In this document: in pieces, positions 27,461-35,490 of the stretch
Layout: each line of letters begins with the position of its first letter
Numbering within the stretch: position 1 is the stretch's first letter
Source: CAVYHX01 sp963768415
GTDB taxonomy: Bacteria > Pseudomonadota > Gammaproteobacteria > UBA9214
Direction: 5' to 3'
NCBI GenBank assembly: GCA_963768415.1
Contig: CAVYHX010000005.1
Coordinates: forward strand, 1-64,000
Length of the DNA: 64,000 bases
The notes under the pieces: model-generated
The model's database searches: none
The model's input: the letters and a program-made list of their open reading frames with translations, nothing else
What the model was told of the DNA's origin: nothing
Made by a program: the position numbers and the translations under genes

Positions 27461-28327
27461 ATGGGTGCACCCCTTATCCGGTTATATCCGGCCCCCGGCG
27501 GGGAGGTCACCCTGGACGGCTTGTACCTGGAACACCGGTTACATAAGCGGGGTCAGGCCGGGGAACCGTTTTTATACAGTAATTTCGTCACCTCGCTGGA
27601 TGGCCGCATTGCAGTCGCGGCCGCCGGGCGCGCGACGCATACAGTCCCTGACGCAATCGCAAATCCCCGTGACTGGCGGCTGTATCAGGAGCTTGCCGGG
27701 CAAGCGGACATATTGATCACCAGCGGCCGTTTTTTCAGGCAAAGTGTGGCGGGGGAAGCCCAGGACTGGCTGCCGGTCAGCACGGCGTCCGCATATTCCG
27801 ATATTCATGCATGGCGCAAGGCACAGGGGCTCACCCGGCAACCGGATATTGCCATCATGAGCGGCAGTCTGGACCTCCCGCTCGCATCGTTGCAGCCCTA
27901 CCAGGACCAGCAGCGCCGGATTTTTGCAGTGACCGGCGCGCAGGCCGACGCAAAACGGTGCGCGGCCCTGGAAAATGCCGGCATCACGGTCATTCATGCC
28001 GGGCACGGTAATCAGGTCGACGGGAAAGCAATGATTGCACAACTTGCCGGGCACGATTACCGCAGCATGTATGCAATCGCCGGCCCGTCCGTTTTCTACA
28101 CCCTGTTGTCAGCCGGGGTGGTCAACCGCCTGTATCTGACCATTGCGCAGCAACTGCTGGGCGGTGAGGACATCGACACCCTGACCCGCGGACCGCTACT
28201 GGAGCCGGCCCGGGGTATGCAGCTGGTCAGCCTGTATCACGACACCCATGCACCGGCAGGTACCGGTCAGTTATTTTGCGTCTTCGCTGCGGGAAGTGTC
28301 AGGCATGACCACGCGGATCCCGGGTAG
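27461..28327 (+). CDS. RibD C-terminal domain (pyrimidine reductase / DHFR-like) protein
   Basis: 288 residues from ATG 27461. The RibD_C reductase fold is indicated by SNFVTSLDGRIAV, ADILITSGRFFRQ and the C-terminal MYAIAGPSVFYTLLSAGVVNRLYLTI. In RibD this domain reduces a riboflavin precursor with NADPH. No deaminase domain is present, so it may be a stand-alone reductase of unknown substrate. An alternative upstream ATG at 27398 is less likely, having no visible homology. Convergent with the YkgJ gene. Confidence 0.75.
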   Translation: MGAPLIRLYPAPGGEVTLDGLYLEHRLHKRGQAGEPFLYSNFVTSLDGRIAVAAAGRATHTVPDAIANPRDWRLYQELAGQADILITSGRFFRQSVAGEAQDWLPVSTASAYSDIHAWRKAQGLTRQPDIAIMSGSLDLPLASLQPYQDQQRRIFAVTGAQADAKRCAALENAGITVIHAGHGNQVDGKAMIAQLAGHDYRSMYAIAGPSVFYTLLSAGVVNRLYLTIAQQLLGGEDIDTLTRGPLLEPARGMQLVSLYHDTHAPAGTGQLFCVFAAGSVRHDHADPG

Positions 28328-28336
28328 CACCGGTTA

Positions 28337-28759
28337 TTACGGCTGTTTCAGGCAGGCCGTTACCCGGCGGCGTATCCTGTCCACAGGCACCACGGGGCCG
28401 CAGTTGATACCTTCACAGCGCCTGGCCTCCGCGCGCCAGGCCGATGCACTGTGCACCACTTCCGGCCAGAAGGGATAGGTGCGGCACTGCAGGGGCCGCA
28501 CCGGATAAATCCGGCAGCGCCCGTCCCGGTCCAGGAAAACACAGCGGTCATCCTGGCCCGAGGAGGCCACCATGTCCCCGGTTTCCAGTCGCTCGAGATA
28601 GCGCCGCCGAAACCAGCTGCGCGACAAGCCCAGAAACCGGCGTATTTTTTCGGCTTCCTGCGCGCTCAGGAAAACATAATAATCACCACTGGCAATACAA
28701 CACTCTCCGCAGCGGGTGCAGGAAAACCGCAGTTGTCGGGACTCATAGAATGGCTTCAT
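28337..28759 (-). CDS. YkgJ-family cysteine cluster protein
   Basis: 140 residues from ATG 28759. The family Cys pattern is complete: FSCTRCGECCIASGDYY near the N-terminus, then RCRIYPVRPLQCRTYPFWPE and ARRCEGINCG. These proteins are predicted to bind zinc or an Fe-S cluster; the biological role is not established. Divergent from the Nudix gene with about 110 bases between starts. Confidence 0.85.
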   Translation of the reverse strand: MKPFYESRQLRFSCTRCGECCIASGDYYVFLSAQEAEKIRRFLGLSRSWFRRRYLERLETGDMVASSGQDDRCVFLDRDGRCRIYPVRPLQCRTYPFWPEVVHSASAWRAEARRCEGINCGPVVPVDRIRRRVTACLKQP

Positions 28760-28871
28760 ATTCGGAAATAATATCCATACTGTCATTCGAGACTTGATTT
28801 CAGGATATATGCTATTGTTTACGAGAACAAACCACTCCCCCGCAAGGACAACACAGCTACTCCTGTTTCAT

Positions 28872-29420
28872 ATGATCTATTGCAGCAATTGTGGCGCACC
28901 GGTAGTAGAAAAAATCCCTGCAGGCGACAATCGCACCCGCTTTGTCTGCGAGAACTGCAATATCATTCATTACCAGAACCCGAATATTGTCGCCGGCTGC
29001 ATACCGCAGTGGCAAGGTCGCCTGCTGTTGTGCCGGCGGGCGATCGAACCCCGTTACGGTCTGTGGACACTGCCGGCTGGATTCATGGAAAACGGTGAAT
29101 CCACAGAACAGGCCGCAGCCCGCGAGACCTGGGAAGAGGCCCGCGCGCGCGTTGAGTCGATGAAACTCTACGGTGTCTTCAGTATCCCGCATATCAATCA
29201 GGTGTACATGATGTTTCTCGCGCACCTGCGGACGGGGGACTTTGAACCCGGCCCGGAAAGCCTGGATGTGCAGCTGTTCGCTGCACACGAGATTCCCTGG
29301 GAGAAACTTGCCTTTCCGGTTGTCAAACTTACACTGGAACACTATTGCAGCGACCTCGAATCGAGCGAGTTCCCGGTACGCGTACAAGACATCATCAAGC
29401 ATCCGGGGCGGCACAGTTGA
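28872..29420 (+). CDS. Nudix hydrolase with N-terminal zinc ribbon
   Basis: 182 residues from ATG 28872. The N-terminus is a zinc ribbon (IYCSNCGAPV, then FVCENCNIIHYQNP). The Nudix box covers GFMENGESTEQAAARETWEE (about residues 75-94), with the REVxEE glutamates kept as RETWEEA. Similar proteins are annotated as NADH or ADP-ribose pyrophosphatases. The lack of the NudC-specific SQPWPFPxS motif argues against NAD-decapping activity. It ends 39 bases before the next gene on the same strand. Confidence 0.85.
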   Translation: MIYCSNCGAPVVEKIPAGDNRTRFVCENCNIIHYQNPNIVAGCIPQWQGRLLLCRRAIEPRYGLWTLPAGFMENGESTEQAAARETWEEARARVESMKLYGVFSIPHINQVYMMFLAHLRTGDFEPGPESLDVQLFAAHEIPWEKLAFPVVKLTLEHYCSDLESSEFPVRVQDIIKHPGRHS

Positions 29421-29459
29421 ATGTCCGCGGCCTTCCCGAATCTCACTGGAGAAAACAAG

Positions 29460-30029
29460 ATGCTCAGACTGACCATCGTTCTTTGCTGCAGCCTGCTATT
29501 AACAGGCCTGCCGGCTGCTGCAACGCAGATTGCCGGTGTCGAAATTCCCGACGCGCTTGCGCCCGCCAGCGGCGCGCCGGAGTTGCTGCTGAATGGCGCC
29601 GGTATCAGGAAGAAATTCTTCATGGATATCTATATTGGCGCGCTGTACCTGCCTGCCAGGACACCGGACGTGCGTGCCATCCTGAGCGATACGGGACCTG
29701 CCAGCGTACTGATGTATTTCATGCGTGGCGAGGTGAGCAAGGACAAGATCACCGGCGGCTGGAATGACGGGCTGGAGAAGAACCTCTCGAAGGAAGACAT
29801 GCAAGCCATTGCAGCCAGACTGGAACAATTCAATTCATATTTTCAAACTGTTCATGAAGGCGACACTATCCGGATTGACTATCAGCCCGCTACCGGGACA
29901 ACTGTCCGCATAAACGGTGAATCACGTGGTGTTGTCACTGGCAATGACTTTTTTCGTTTCCTGCTGCGTGTATGGCTCGGATCAAAACCGGTCAGTAAAT
30001 CGCTGAAGCAAGACATGCTGGGTAACTAA
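29460..30029 (+). CDS. Chalcone isomerase-like periplasmic protein
   Basis: 189 residues from ATG 29460, with GGAG 8 bases upstream. A signal peptide ends near GLPAAATQ. The body has the bacterial CHI-like pattern: IAGVEIPDAL, LLLNGAGIRKKFFMDIYIGALYLPA, VLMYFMRGEVSKDKI and a C-terminal FFRFLLRVWLGSKPVSKSLKQDMLG. The fold resembles chalcone isomerase, but no flavonoid role is expected in bacteria; related proteins may bind fatty acids. Function unknown. Confidence 0.82.
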   Translation: MLRLTIVLCCSLLLTGLPAAATQIAGVEIPDALAPASGAPELLLNGAGIRKKFFMDIYIGALYLPARTPDVRAILSDTGPASVLMYFMRGEVSKDKITGGWNDGLEKNLSKEDMQAIAARLEQFNSYFQTVHEGDTIRIDYQPATGTTVRINGESRGVVTGNDFFRFLLRVWLGSKPVSKSLKQDMLGN

Positions 30030-30045
30030 TGCCTGTCATACGAAT

Positions 30046-31041
30046 ATGAATACAGGCCAGATGCACGGCGTATTTCTCGATCTTGCCACGGTAGACAGGG
30101 ATGACCTCGACCTGCAGTCACTGCGCAACGAACTGCCCGAATGGACATTCCACGCAACAACGGAACCGGGCAGTGTCGGCCCGCGCATCGCGCACGCCGC
30201 TGTCGTTGCATGTAACAAGGTAAGGATTGATGATCGTGACCTGAGGACAGCCCCTGATCTCAAGCTCATCTGCATCGCGGCCACGGGTACCAACAATATT
30301 GATCTGGAAGCGGCCCGGGCGCGTAATATTACGGTCTGCAATGTCCAGGCATATGCCACGGACTCCGTCGTGGAACATGTATTCGCAGTCATACTTGCAC
30401 TCACCCACAGGCTGTCCGAATACCGCGACGCCGTCCAGCGTGGGGCCTGGCAGCAGGCTGGCAACTTCTGCCTGCTGGATTTTCCCATTCGGGAACTGAC
30501 CGGACAAACACTGGGAATTGTCGGCTACGGAGAACTCGGCAAGGCCGTCGCGCGCATGGGCACCGCATTCGGTATGCAGGTACTGATTGCACAGCGCCCC
30601 GGCACACCACTGCAGCCAGGACGCACACCCCTGCACGAGCTGCTGGCGCAGTCACATATCGTGAGCCTGCACTGCCCGCTCACCGGGGAGACCCGCGGCC
30701 TGATCGGTGCTGCGGAACTCAACCTGATGCGCAGCGATGCCATACTCGTCAACACCGCACGCGGCGGCATCGTCGATGAAGCGGCGCTCTCCGCGGCGCT
30801 GCTGTCAGGGCAGCTGGCGGGGGCCGCGGTAGATGTACTGACCGAGGAACCCCCGCGCAGCGGCAACCCGCTGCTGGCACTGTCACTACCCAACCTGATT
30901 GTAACGCCCCATATTGCCTGGGCCGGTATCCGGAGCCGCCAGCGGCTGATCAACGAGATCGCCGGCAATATTCGGGCTTTCCTCGATGGTCACCCGCACA
31001 ATGTTGTGCAGGCCCGGGGCGCCAGGGGCCTGGCAACATGA
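30046..31041 (+). CDS. D-2-hydroxyacid dehydrogenase (hydroxypyruvate/glycerate type)
   Basis: 331 residues. NAD-binding GIVGYGELGKAVA (about residues 158-170), catalytic Arg in NTARGGIVDEAAL, the Glu of TEEPPRSGNPLL and catalytic His in VTPHIAWAG are in place. Length and the overall pattern fit glycerate dehydrogenase (HprA) or glyoxylate/hydroxypyruvate reductases; the exact substrate is not resolved. It overlaps the following yggS gene by 4 bases (ATGA), indicating translational coupling. Confidence 0.87.
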   Translation: MNTGQMHGVFLDLATVDRDDLDLQSLRNELPEWTFHATTEPGSVGPRIAHAAVVACNKVRIDDRDLRTAPDLKLICIAATGTNNIDLEAARARNITVCNVQAYATDSVVEHVFAVILALTHRLSEYRDAVQRGAWQQAGNFCLLDFPIRELTGQTLGIVGYGELGKAVARMGTAFGMQVLIAQRPGTPLQPGRTPLHELLAQSHIVSLHCPLTGETRGLIGAAELNLMRSDAILVNTARGGIVDEAALSAALLSGQLAGAAVDVLTEEPPRSGNPLLALSLPNLIVTPHIAWAGIRSRQRLINEIAGNIRAFLDGHPHNVVQARGARGLAT

Positions 31042-31751
31042 CACCGGCAGCGGGCACGATCAGCCACAATCTCGAGGCCGTAATCGAACGGATACACCGT
31101 GCCGCTGCAGTTGCCGGCAGAAAACCTGATGAAATCAGGCTGATTGCCGTATCGAAATACATGACGCCGGACCTGGTCCGGCAGGCAATCGCGGCAGGCC
31201 AGCGCTGCTTTGGTGAAAACACAGTGCAGGATGCACAGACAAAACAGCAGTTGCTGGACGACCCCGCGACCGAGTGGCATTTTATCGGCCATCTGCAATC
31301 CAACAAGGCACGCTTCATTCCGGGCAACTTCGCCTGGTTGCATACCCTGGACAGCCTCAAGCTGGCCACCAGACTGTCCGGCTGCATATCCGTAACGACA
31401 CCGGCACTGAATGTCCTGCTGCAGATCAATATTGCCGATGATCCCGCCAAGTCCGGTCTGTCCGCCAGCCGTGTATACCCCTTTGTAGATGAATTTCTGC
31501 GCACAGAACTCCCGGGAATCCGGTTACGCGGGTTGATGACCATCGGGCGCAGCGCGGCGTCTCCGGAAGAACGCCGTCGAGACTTCAGCGCGTTACGCGA
31601 TCTGCGTGACCGCTGCGCTGCACGTTTTGGCGCAGATCATTTTCAGGAACTTTCCATGGGTATGAGCAGTGATTTCGAAATCGCCATCGCCGAGGGCGCC
31701 ACCATGGTCAGGGTAGGCACTGCAATTTTCGGCGCCCGGCCGGGCCATTGA
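31038..31751 (+). CDS. yggS: YggS/PLPBP-family PLP homeostasis protein
   Basis: 237 residues, fold-type III PLP-binding protein without known enzyme activity; family members maintain vitamin B6 and amino acid balance. The PLP lysine is in IAVSKYM (usually VSKTKP). CFGENTVQDAQTKQ, WHFIGHLQSNKA, RGLMTIGR and SMGMSSDFEIAIAEGATMVRVGTAIFG are classical YggS motifs. It often neighbours pilT or proC; here it is coupled to a 2-hydroxyacid dehydrogenase. Confidence 0.93.
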   Translation: MTPAAGTISHNLEAVIERIHRAAAVAGRKPDEIRLIAVSKYMTPDLVRQAIAAGQRCFGENTVQDAQTKQQLLDDPATEWHFIGHLQSNKARFIPGNFAWLHTLDSLKLATRLSGCISVTTPALNVLLQINIADDPAKSGLSASRVYPFVDEFLRTELPGIRLRGLMTIGRSAASPEERRRDFSALRDLRDRCAARFGADHFQELSMGMSSDFEIAIAEGATMVRVGTAIFGARPGH

Positions 31752-31923
31752 TACGCAGTCCGTCATATAACCGACTGCATTCAGGTGTTTATTCCCCGCC
31801 GCTGTACAGGCATCCGCAGCCACATACAGCATATTCACTTACTGGCGGAATCCAGTACAATGACGGCCAACACGGCAGGCAGAATATTTCGCCGGACTGC
31901 CGCACAATACCGAGGAGCGATAA

Positions 31924-32427
31924 ATGACAGTACTTGACGGGACAACTTCCTTCTGGGTCATTGGACTGCTGAGTTTTCTGCTGGGCGGCACACTGGGCTG
32001 TATCGTCGCTTACCTCATTAACACCCGGCATGGCAGGACGCGCAAACTGCAGGAAGAGCTTGATCAACTCAAGGATCGATTCACGGATTACCGTGACCAG
32101 GTGACCCAGCATTTCATGCGCACCTCGGAACTGGTACAGGAAATGACCCAAAGTTACCGGTCCGTGTACGAACACCTGGCCACCGGCGCCCAGCAATTAT
32201 GCGGCGAAGAAGCGCCCGGCCCCCGGATCGGCGCAGCGCACACAGGAAAACTGGGAACCGCACCGGAAACCGGCACGGATCTCAAAGATGTGGAATCAGA
32301 AGCCGAGGCATGCGCAGCCGAAATCAACGATCTGGCCAGCGAAATTGATGATTTACTGGGTGAAGAGCCCAGGGTCCCTGATCTGGATCGCAGGGCGGGG
32401 CAAGACAACACTCTCCACCCGCACTAG
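31924..32427 (+). CDS. zapG: YhcB/ZapG-family (DUF1043) inner-membrane protein
   Basis: 167 residues. One N-terminal membrane helix (SFWVIGLLSFLLGGTLGCIVAYLI), then a coiled coil with the family signature LQEELDQLKDRFTDYRDQVTQHF and a low-complexity acidic tail. The E. coli protein links divisome and envelope synthesis. It is longer than the usual 130 residues because of the extra tail. A clear GGAG precedes the start. Confidence 0.85.
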   Translation: MTVLDGTTSFWVIGLLSFLLGGTLGCIVAYLINTRHGRTRKLQEELDQLKDRFTDYRDQVTQHFMRTSELVQEMTQSYRSVYEHLATGAQQLCGEEAPGPRIGAAHTGKLGTAPETGTDLKDVESEAEACAAEINDLASEIDDLLGEEPRVPDLDRRAGQDNTLHPH

Positions 32428-32435
32428 CGGTCACA

Positions 32436-32852
32436 CTACTCTCCGTACACCGTTACCGTAATCCTGCGCCGCTGCTTGTGGCGGCGGTGTTCCCATAAAT
32501 ACACACCCTGCCATGTCCCCAGTTCACACTGTCCTGCAGTAACCGGCAGGGTGAGGTCGGTATGTGTCAGCACAGCCCGCACATGGGCCGGCATGTCATC
32601 CGGACCTTCCGCCGTATGCTCGAACAGGGGATCCCCGTCAGGCACCAGCCGCGCCATAAAACGCTCCAGATCCATGCGCACATCCGGATCGGCATTCTCG
32701 CACAGCATCAGTGACGCACTGGTGTGCTGCAGGTAGACATGGCATATGCCGGTACGGACACCGGACTTTTGCACCTGCTGCTGTATCAAATCTGTTATCT
32801 GAAAAGATCCCCGGCCACCGGCGGCAACGGGAAAGGATTCCTGGTAAACCAT
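32436..32852 (-). CDS. yjbQ: YjbQ-family protein (secondary thiamine-phosphate synthase)
   Basis: 138 residues from ATG 32852. Family motifs: FQITDLIQQQVQKSGVRTG, CHVYLQHTSASLMLCENADPDV, HTAEGPDDMPAHVRAVLT and GTWQGVYLWEHRRHKQRRRI. E. coli YjbQ has weak thiamine phosphate synthase activity; the true role is unsettled. The start overlaps the stop of the preceding small gene (TGATG), so the two are co-translated. Confidence 0.9.
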   Translation of the reverse strand: MVYQESFPVAAGGRGSFQITDLIQQQVQKSGVRTGICHVYLQHTSASLMLCENADPDVRMDLERFMARLVPDGDPLFEHTAEGPDDMPAHVRAVLTHTDLTLPVTAGQCELGTWQGVYLWEHRRHKQRRRITVTVYGE

Positions 32853-33091
32853 CAGCGCCCGCACACCCCGTTGTAGGCCGCCATGATGGAAATCAGCTCC
32901 GCCAGCACCTCGGCGCGCTGTTCTGCATCGAGTGCCGCGACCTCCGGGAAAAACCGGCCGGCCTCCAGCAACTCGATGTAATTCGACACCCGGATACAAC
33001 CGTATCCACAAAGCGTCTCCACACATTCCTCAACCAGCCCTGAATGATGCTCGACCTGCCTGGAATAACTCGCGCTGGAATTGGAAATCAT
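32852..33091 (-). CDS. Small hypothetical protein coupled to yjbQ
   Basis: 79 residues from ATG 33091, with AAGG 6 bases upstream (the frame stays open to 33169 in a less likely longer form). Predicted mostly helical: SRQVEHHSGLVEECVETLCG, CIRVSNYIELLEAGRFFPEV and AEQRAEVLAELISIMAAYNG. Its stop shares bases with the yjbQ start. No family was recognised; it may be a small partner of YjbQ. Confidence 0.6.
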   Translation of the reverse strand: MISNSSASYSRQVEHHSGLVEECVETLCGYGCIRVSNYIELLEAGRFFPEVAALDAEQRAEVLAELISIMAAYNGVCGR

Positions 33092-33266
33092 AAGTAACCT
33101 TATGCGCCTCTGGAGATTCGGGACTAGCGCTGCCCGTTCATGGACAGTTGAATCCTGTACCTGCATCACAGACTTTCACCCCCGGGCTTATTAAGCTGTT
33201 TCTCAACACCCGGGGAAACTGTTATCTGAATGATACCAGCTCCAGACGGCCACGGAGAACAGCACC

Positions 33267-33770
33267 ATGAGAACCAGAATTATTTCAATAATTTCAATAC
33301 TGTGCACTCACACTCTGCTCGTCGCCTGCAGCATCAATCCGGCCGCCGACAGTGACTTCAGTCCCGCGACCGGCAGCGCGATTCCCGCACTGGACCCGAC
33401 ACAGGTTCATTTCATCGCCTGGGTACCGCGCGACCAGGCACAGACGGCTGCCGTTGCCAGGGCACTCACACACATCGCCGTGGGAAATGCCCGGGAAAAA
33501 ACCGGTAACGAGTTGTGTGGTGGAACCTGGCTACTCAACGGTACAGTCACGGGACGCGTGGAACCCACACCGGTCCGGTCACCCGCAACATCCGGTGGCT
33601 ATGCCGCATGGTATTACCGCATCAGCCACCAGCCCGGTTTTCACGGTTGCGCCAGCCAGACGCCCGCCCAACTGTATCTGCACGATGCAGGCAAACCTGC
33701 CGGCCTGGATGATCATCACACCGGCCACGCAGGAAAACCGGCACTGCGGAAGATATCAAAGGGACTCTGA
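33267..33770 (+). CDS. Putative lipoprotein, possibly frameshifted near the C-terminus
   Basis: 167 residues. The signal peptide ends in the lipobox LVAC (about residue 21). The mid part (HIAVGNAREKTGNELCGGTW, GGYAAWYYRISHQPGFHGC) is well formed and has paired cysteines. After AQLYLH (near 33690) this frame becomes low-quality (DDHHTGHAGKP), while the next frame reads MQANLPAWMIITPATQENRHCG, which looks more like genuine protein. A single extra base at about 33690 is therefore possible. The function is unknown. It ends inside the last codons of convergent yihY. Confidence 0.6.
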   Translation: MRTRIISIISILCTHTLLVACSINPAADSDFSPATGSAIPALDPTQVHFIAWVPRDQAQTAAVARALTHIAVGNAREKTGNELCGGTWLLNGTVTGRVEPTPVRSPATSGGYAAWYYRISHQPGFHGCASQTPAQLYLHDAGKPAGLDDHHTGHAGKPALRKISKGL

Positions 33771-35184
33771 CCCTGCTGGAGTAATCGCAGCCTGTTCCCG
33801 CACAGCGGGTTCTATCTCATCGACCGTGGCGGCAATTGTCTCCGGCATGGACGCAGTGTCCAGCACCAGGTCCCTGAGCGTCTTGTCACCCAGTGCAGTC
33901 TTCGCGGCATCATTCAATTGCGACATCAACCGGTCGACTACGGCCAGCGGCACCAGATGCTGCAGACTCAGGAACCGGCTTTCGCCAGCAGCACGAATAT
34001 CCGCCAGCAGGTCGACCAGGCGGATGGTCCCTGATGTCATGCACGGGCAAATAGACCGGCGGTTCTTCTTGGCTAATCTCGGCCAGGTAGCCGGCATCAA
34101 CCAGAAACCGGATGGCTCGATGCACCGGCTCGCCGGGCAGATCCATCCGCTCGATGAACTGGTCGAGGTTCCAGGGCGGCTTGTTATGGCAGTGGTTGTA
34201 ACCGGCAAGATACATGATCTGCAGTGCAAGCCGTTCACGCATGCGATTACTCAGCACCAGCCGCACCCGATTCATCGTCATGTATTTCGGGAATTGCACG
34301 AAAAAGGCTATCTGCGACCCAACCAGCAGAATCAGCCAGCTCAGATACATCCAGATAAGCAGTAAAATCATTATGGCGAAGCTGGAATAAATCGCCGCAT
34401 ACTTCGATGACGTGGCAATGAACTGCGCAAAACCCCAACCGGTCGCTTTCCACAGCACCCCGGCAATCACACCACCCACCAGTGCGGCACCCAGCTGTAC
34501 GTGCGTATTGGGGATAAAGATATAAATCAGGGTAAAGGCAACGCAGACCAGGATATACGGTACCAGCTTGCTACCGTACAACAGCAACGTACCGAATGGC
34601 TCCAGCGTCATCAGCTGTTGCGCAAGATCCATGTTGACGACGGCAGCGGCAAAGCCGATAGCGCTGAAGATGAGTACCGGGCCGATAAGGATAACACTCA
34701 GATAATTGCTGAAGCGCTGTGTAATCGAGCGCAGCCGGTCTACCTGCCAGACAAAATTGAATGCGGCTTCGATTTTCTGGACCAGGGCGATGACTGTATA
34801 TATCAGCAGGGCAAAACCCAGCGACCCGAGGACGCCGACTTTGACATTTTCCACAAACCCGATGATGTTCTGCGTTACCTCGGCCCCCTTTGGACCGAGC
34901 GGCGCCAGCAGGTTGAACAGCAGGGGCTCGACCTTGTTATGCACGCCAAACCCCTTGAGCACGGAGAAACTGACTGCCAGCAGCGGCACAATCGACAGGA
35001 GCGTCGTGTACACAAGACTCATGGCCCTGAGGTTCAACTGGCCACCCATAAGCTCCCGGAACAACATGTGTGTAACACGCAGCACGAAAACCACCGTCCT
35101 GCGCAGGCCGCCAAGAAGACGCAGGTCATCGTCCCAGACAAATCTTTTAATCCGGGCCATCTGTTCGAAGAGTCCCTGTGTCAT
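33756..35184 (-). CDS. YihY/BrkB-family inner-membrane protein with winged-helix tail (one extra base)
   Basis: From ATG 35184 (AGGA 8 bases upstream). Six membrane helices with the YihY core MSLVYTTLLSIVPLLAVSFSV, IFIPNTHVQLGAALVGGVIAGVLW and YAAIYSSFAIMILLLIWMYLSW, then a C-terminal winged-helix-like region (NLDQFIERMDLPGEPVHRAIRFL). The first frame breaks at VHDIR; the other frame continues TIRLVDLLADIRAAGESRFL to a stop at 33756. Removing one G at about 34029 gives 475 residues. Formerly called ribonuclease BN, which is wrong for this family; function unknown. Confidence 0.85.
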
Positions 35185-35490
35185 GACAAAATTCCTGTAC
35201 TGCGTCACATTGACATTGCCTGGATTCCCGGCCGCTCCGCATGCACGGCAGCGACACCTGGCAGGTGCTTCGAGACCCGCCGGGGCCAGTCCGTTGATTA
35301 TCGGGATATTACCACCATTCCACGACCCCACGCCCACCGCAGCCAGGTTTCAATTCATGTCGCCCGCAGGACATGCCCGGTCAGGCCGGCCCGCGCAACC
35401 ACTTATGCAGGTATTAAAGCCGGAGGCCGGAATTGCCGATAGAACGGAACGGGACATATTGAGAATCAAGCCGGGGCACGAGCAATCTTT

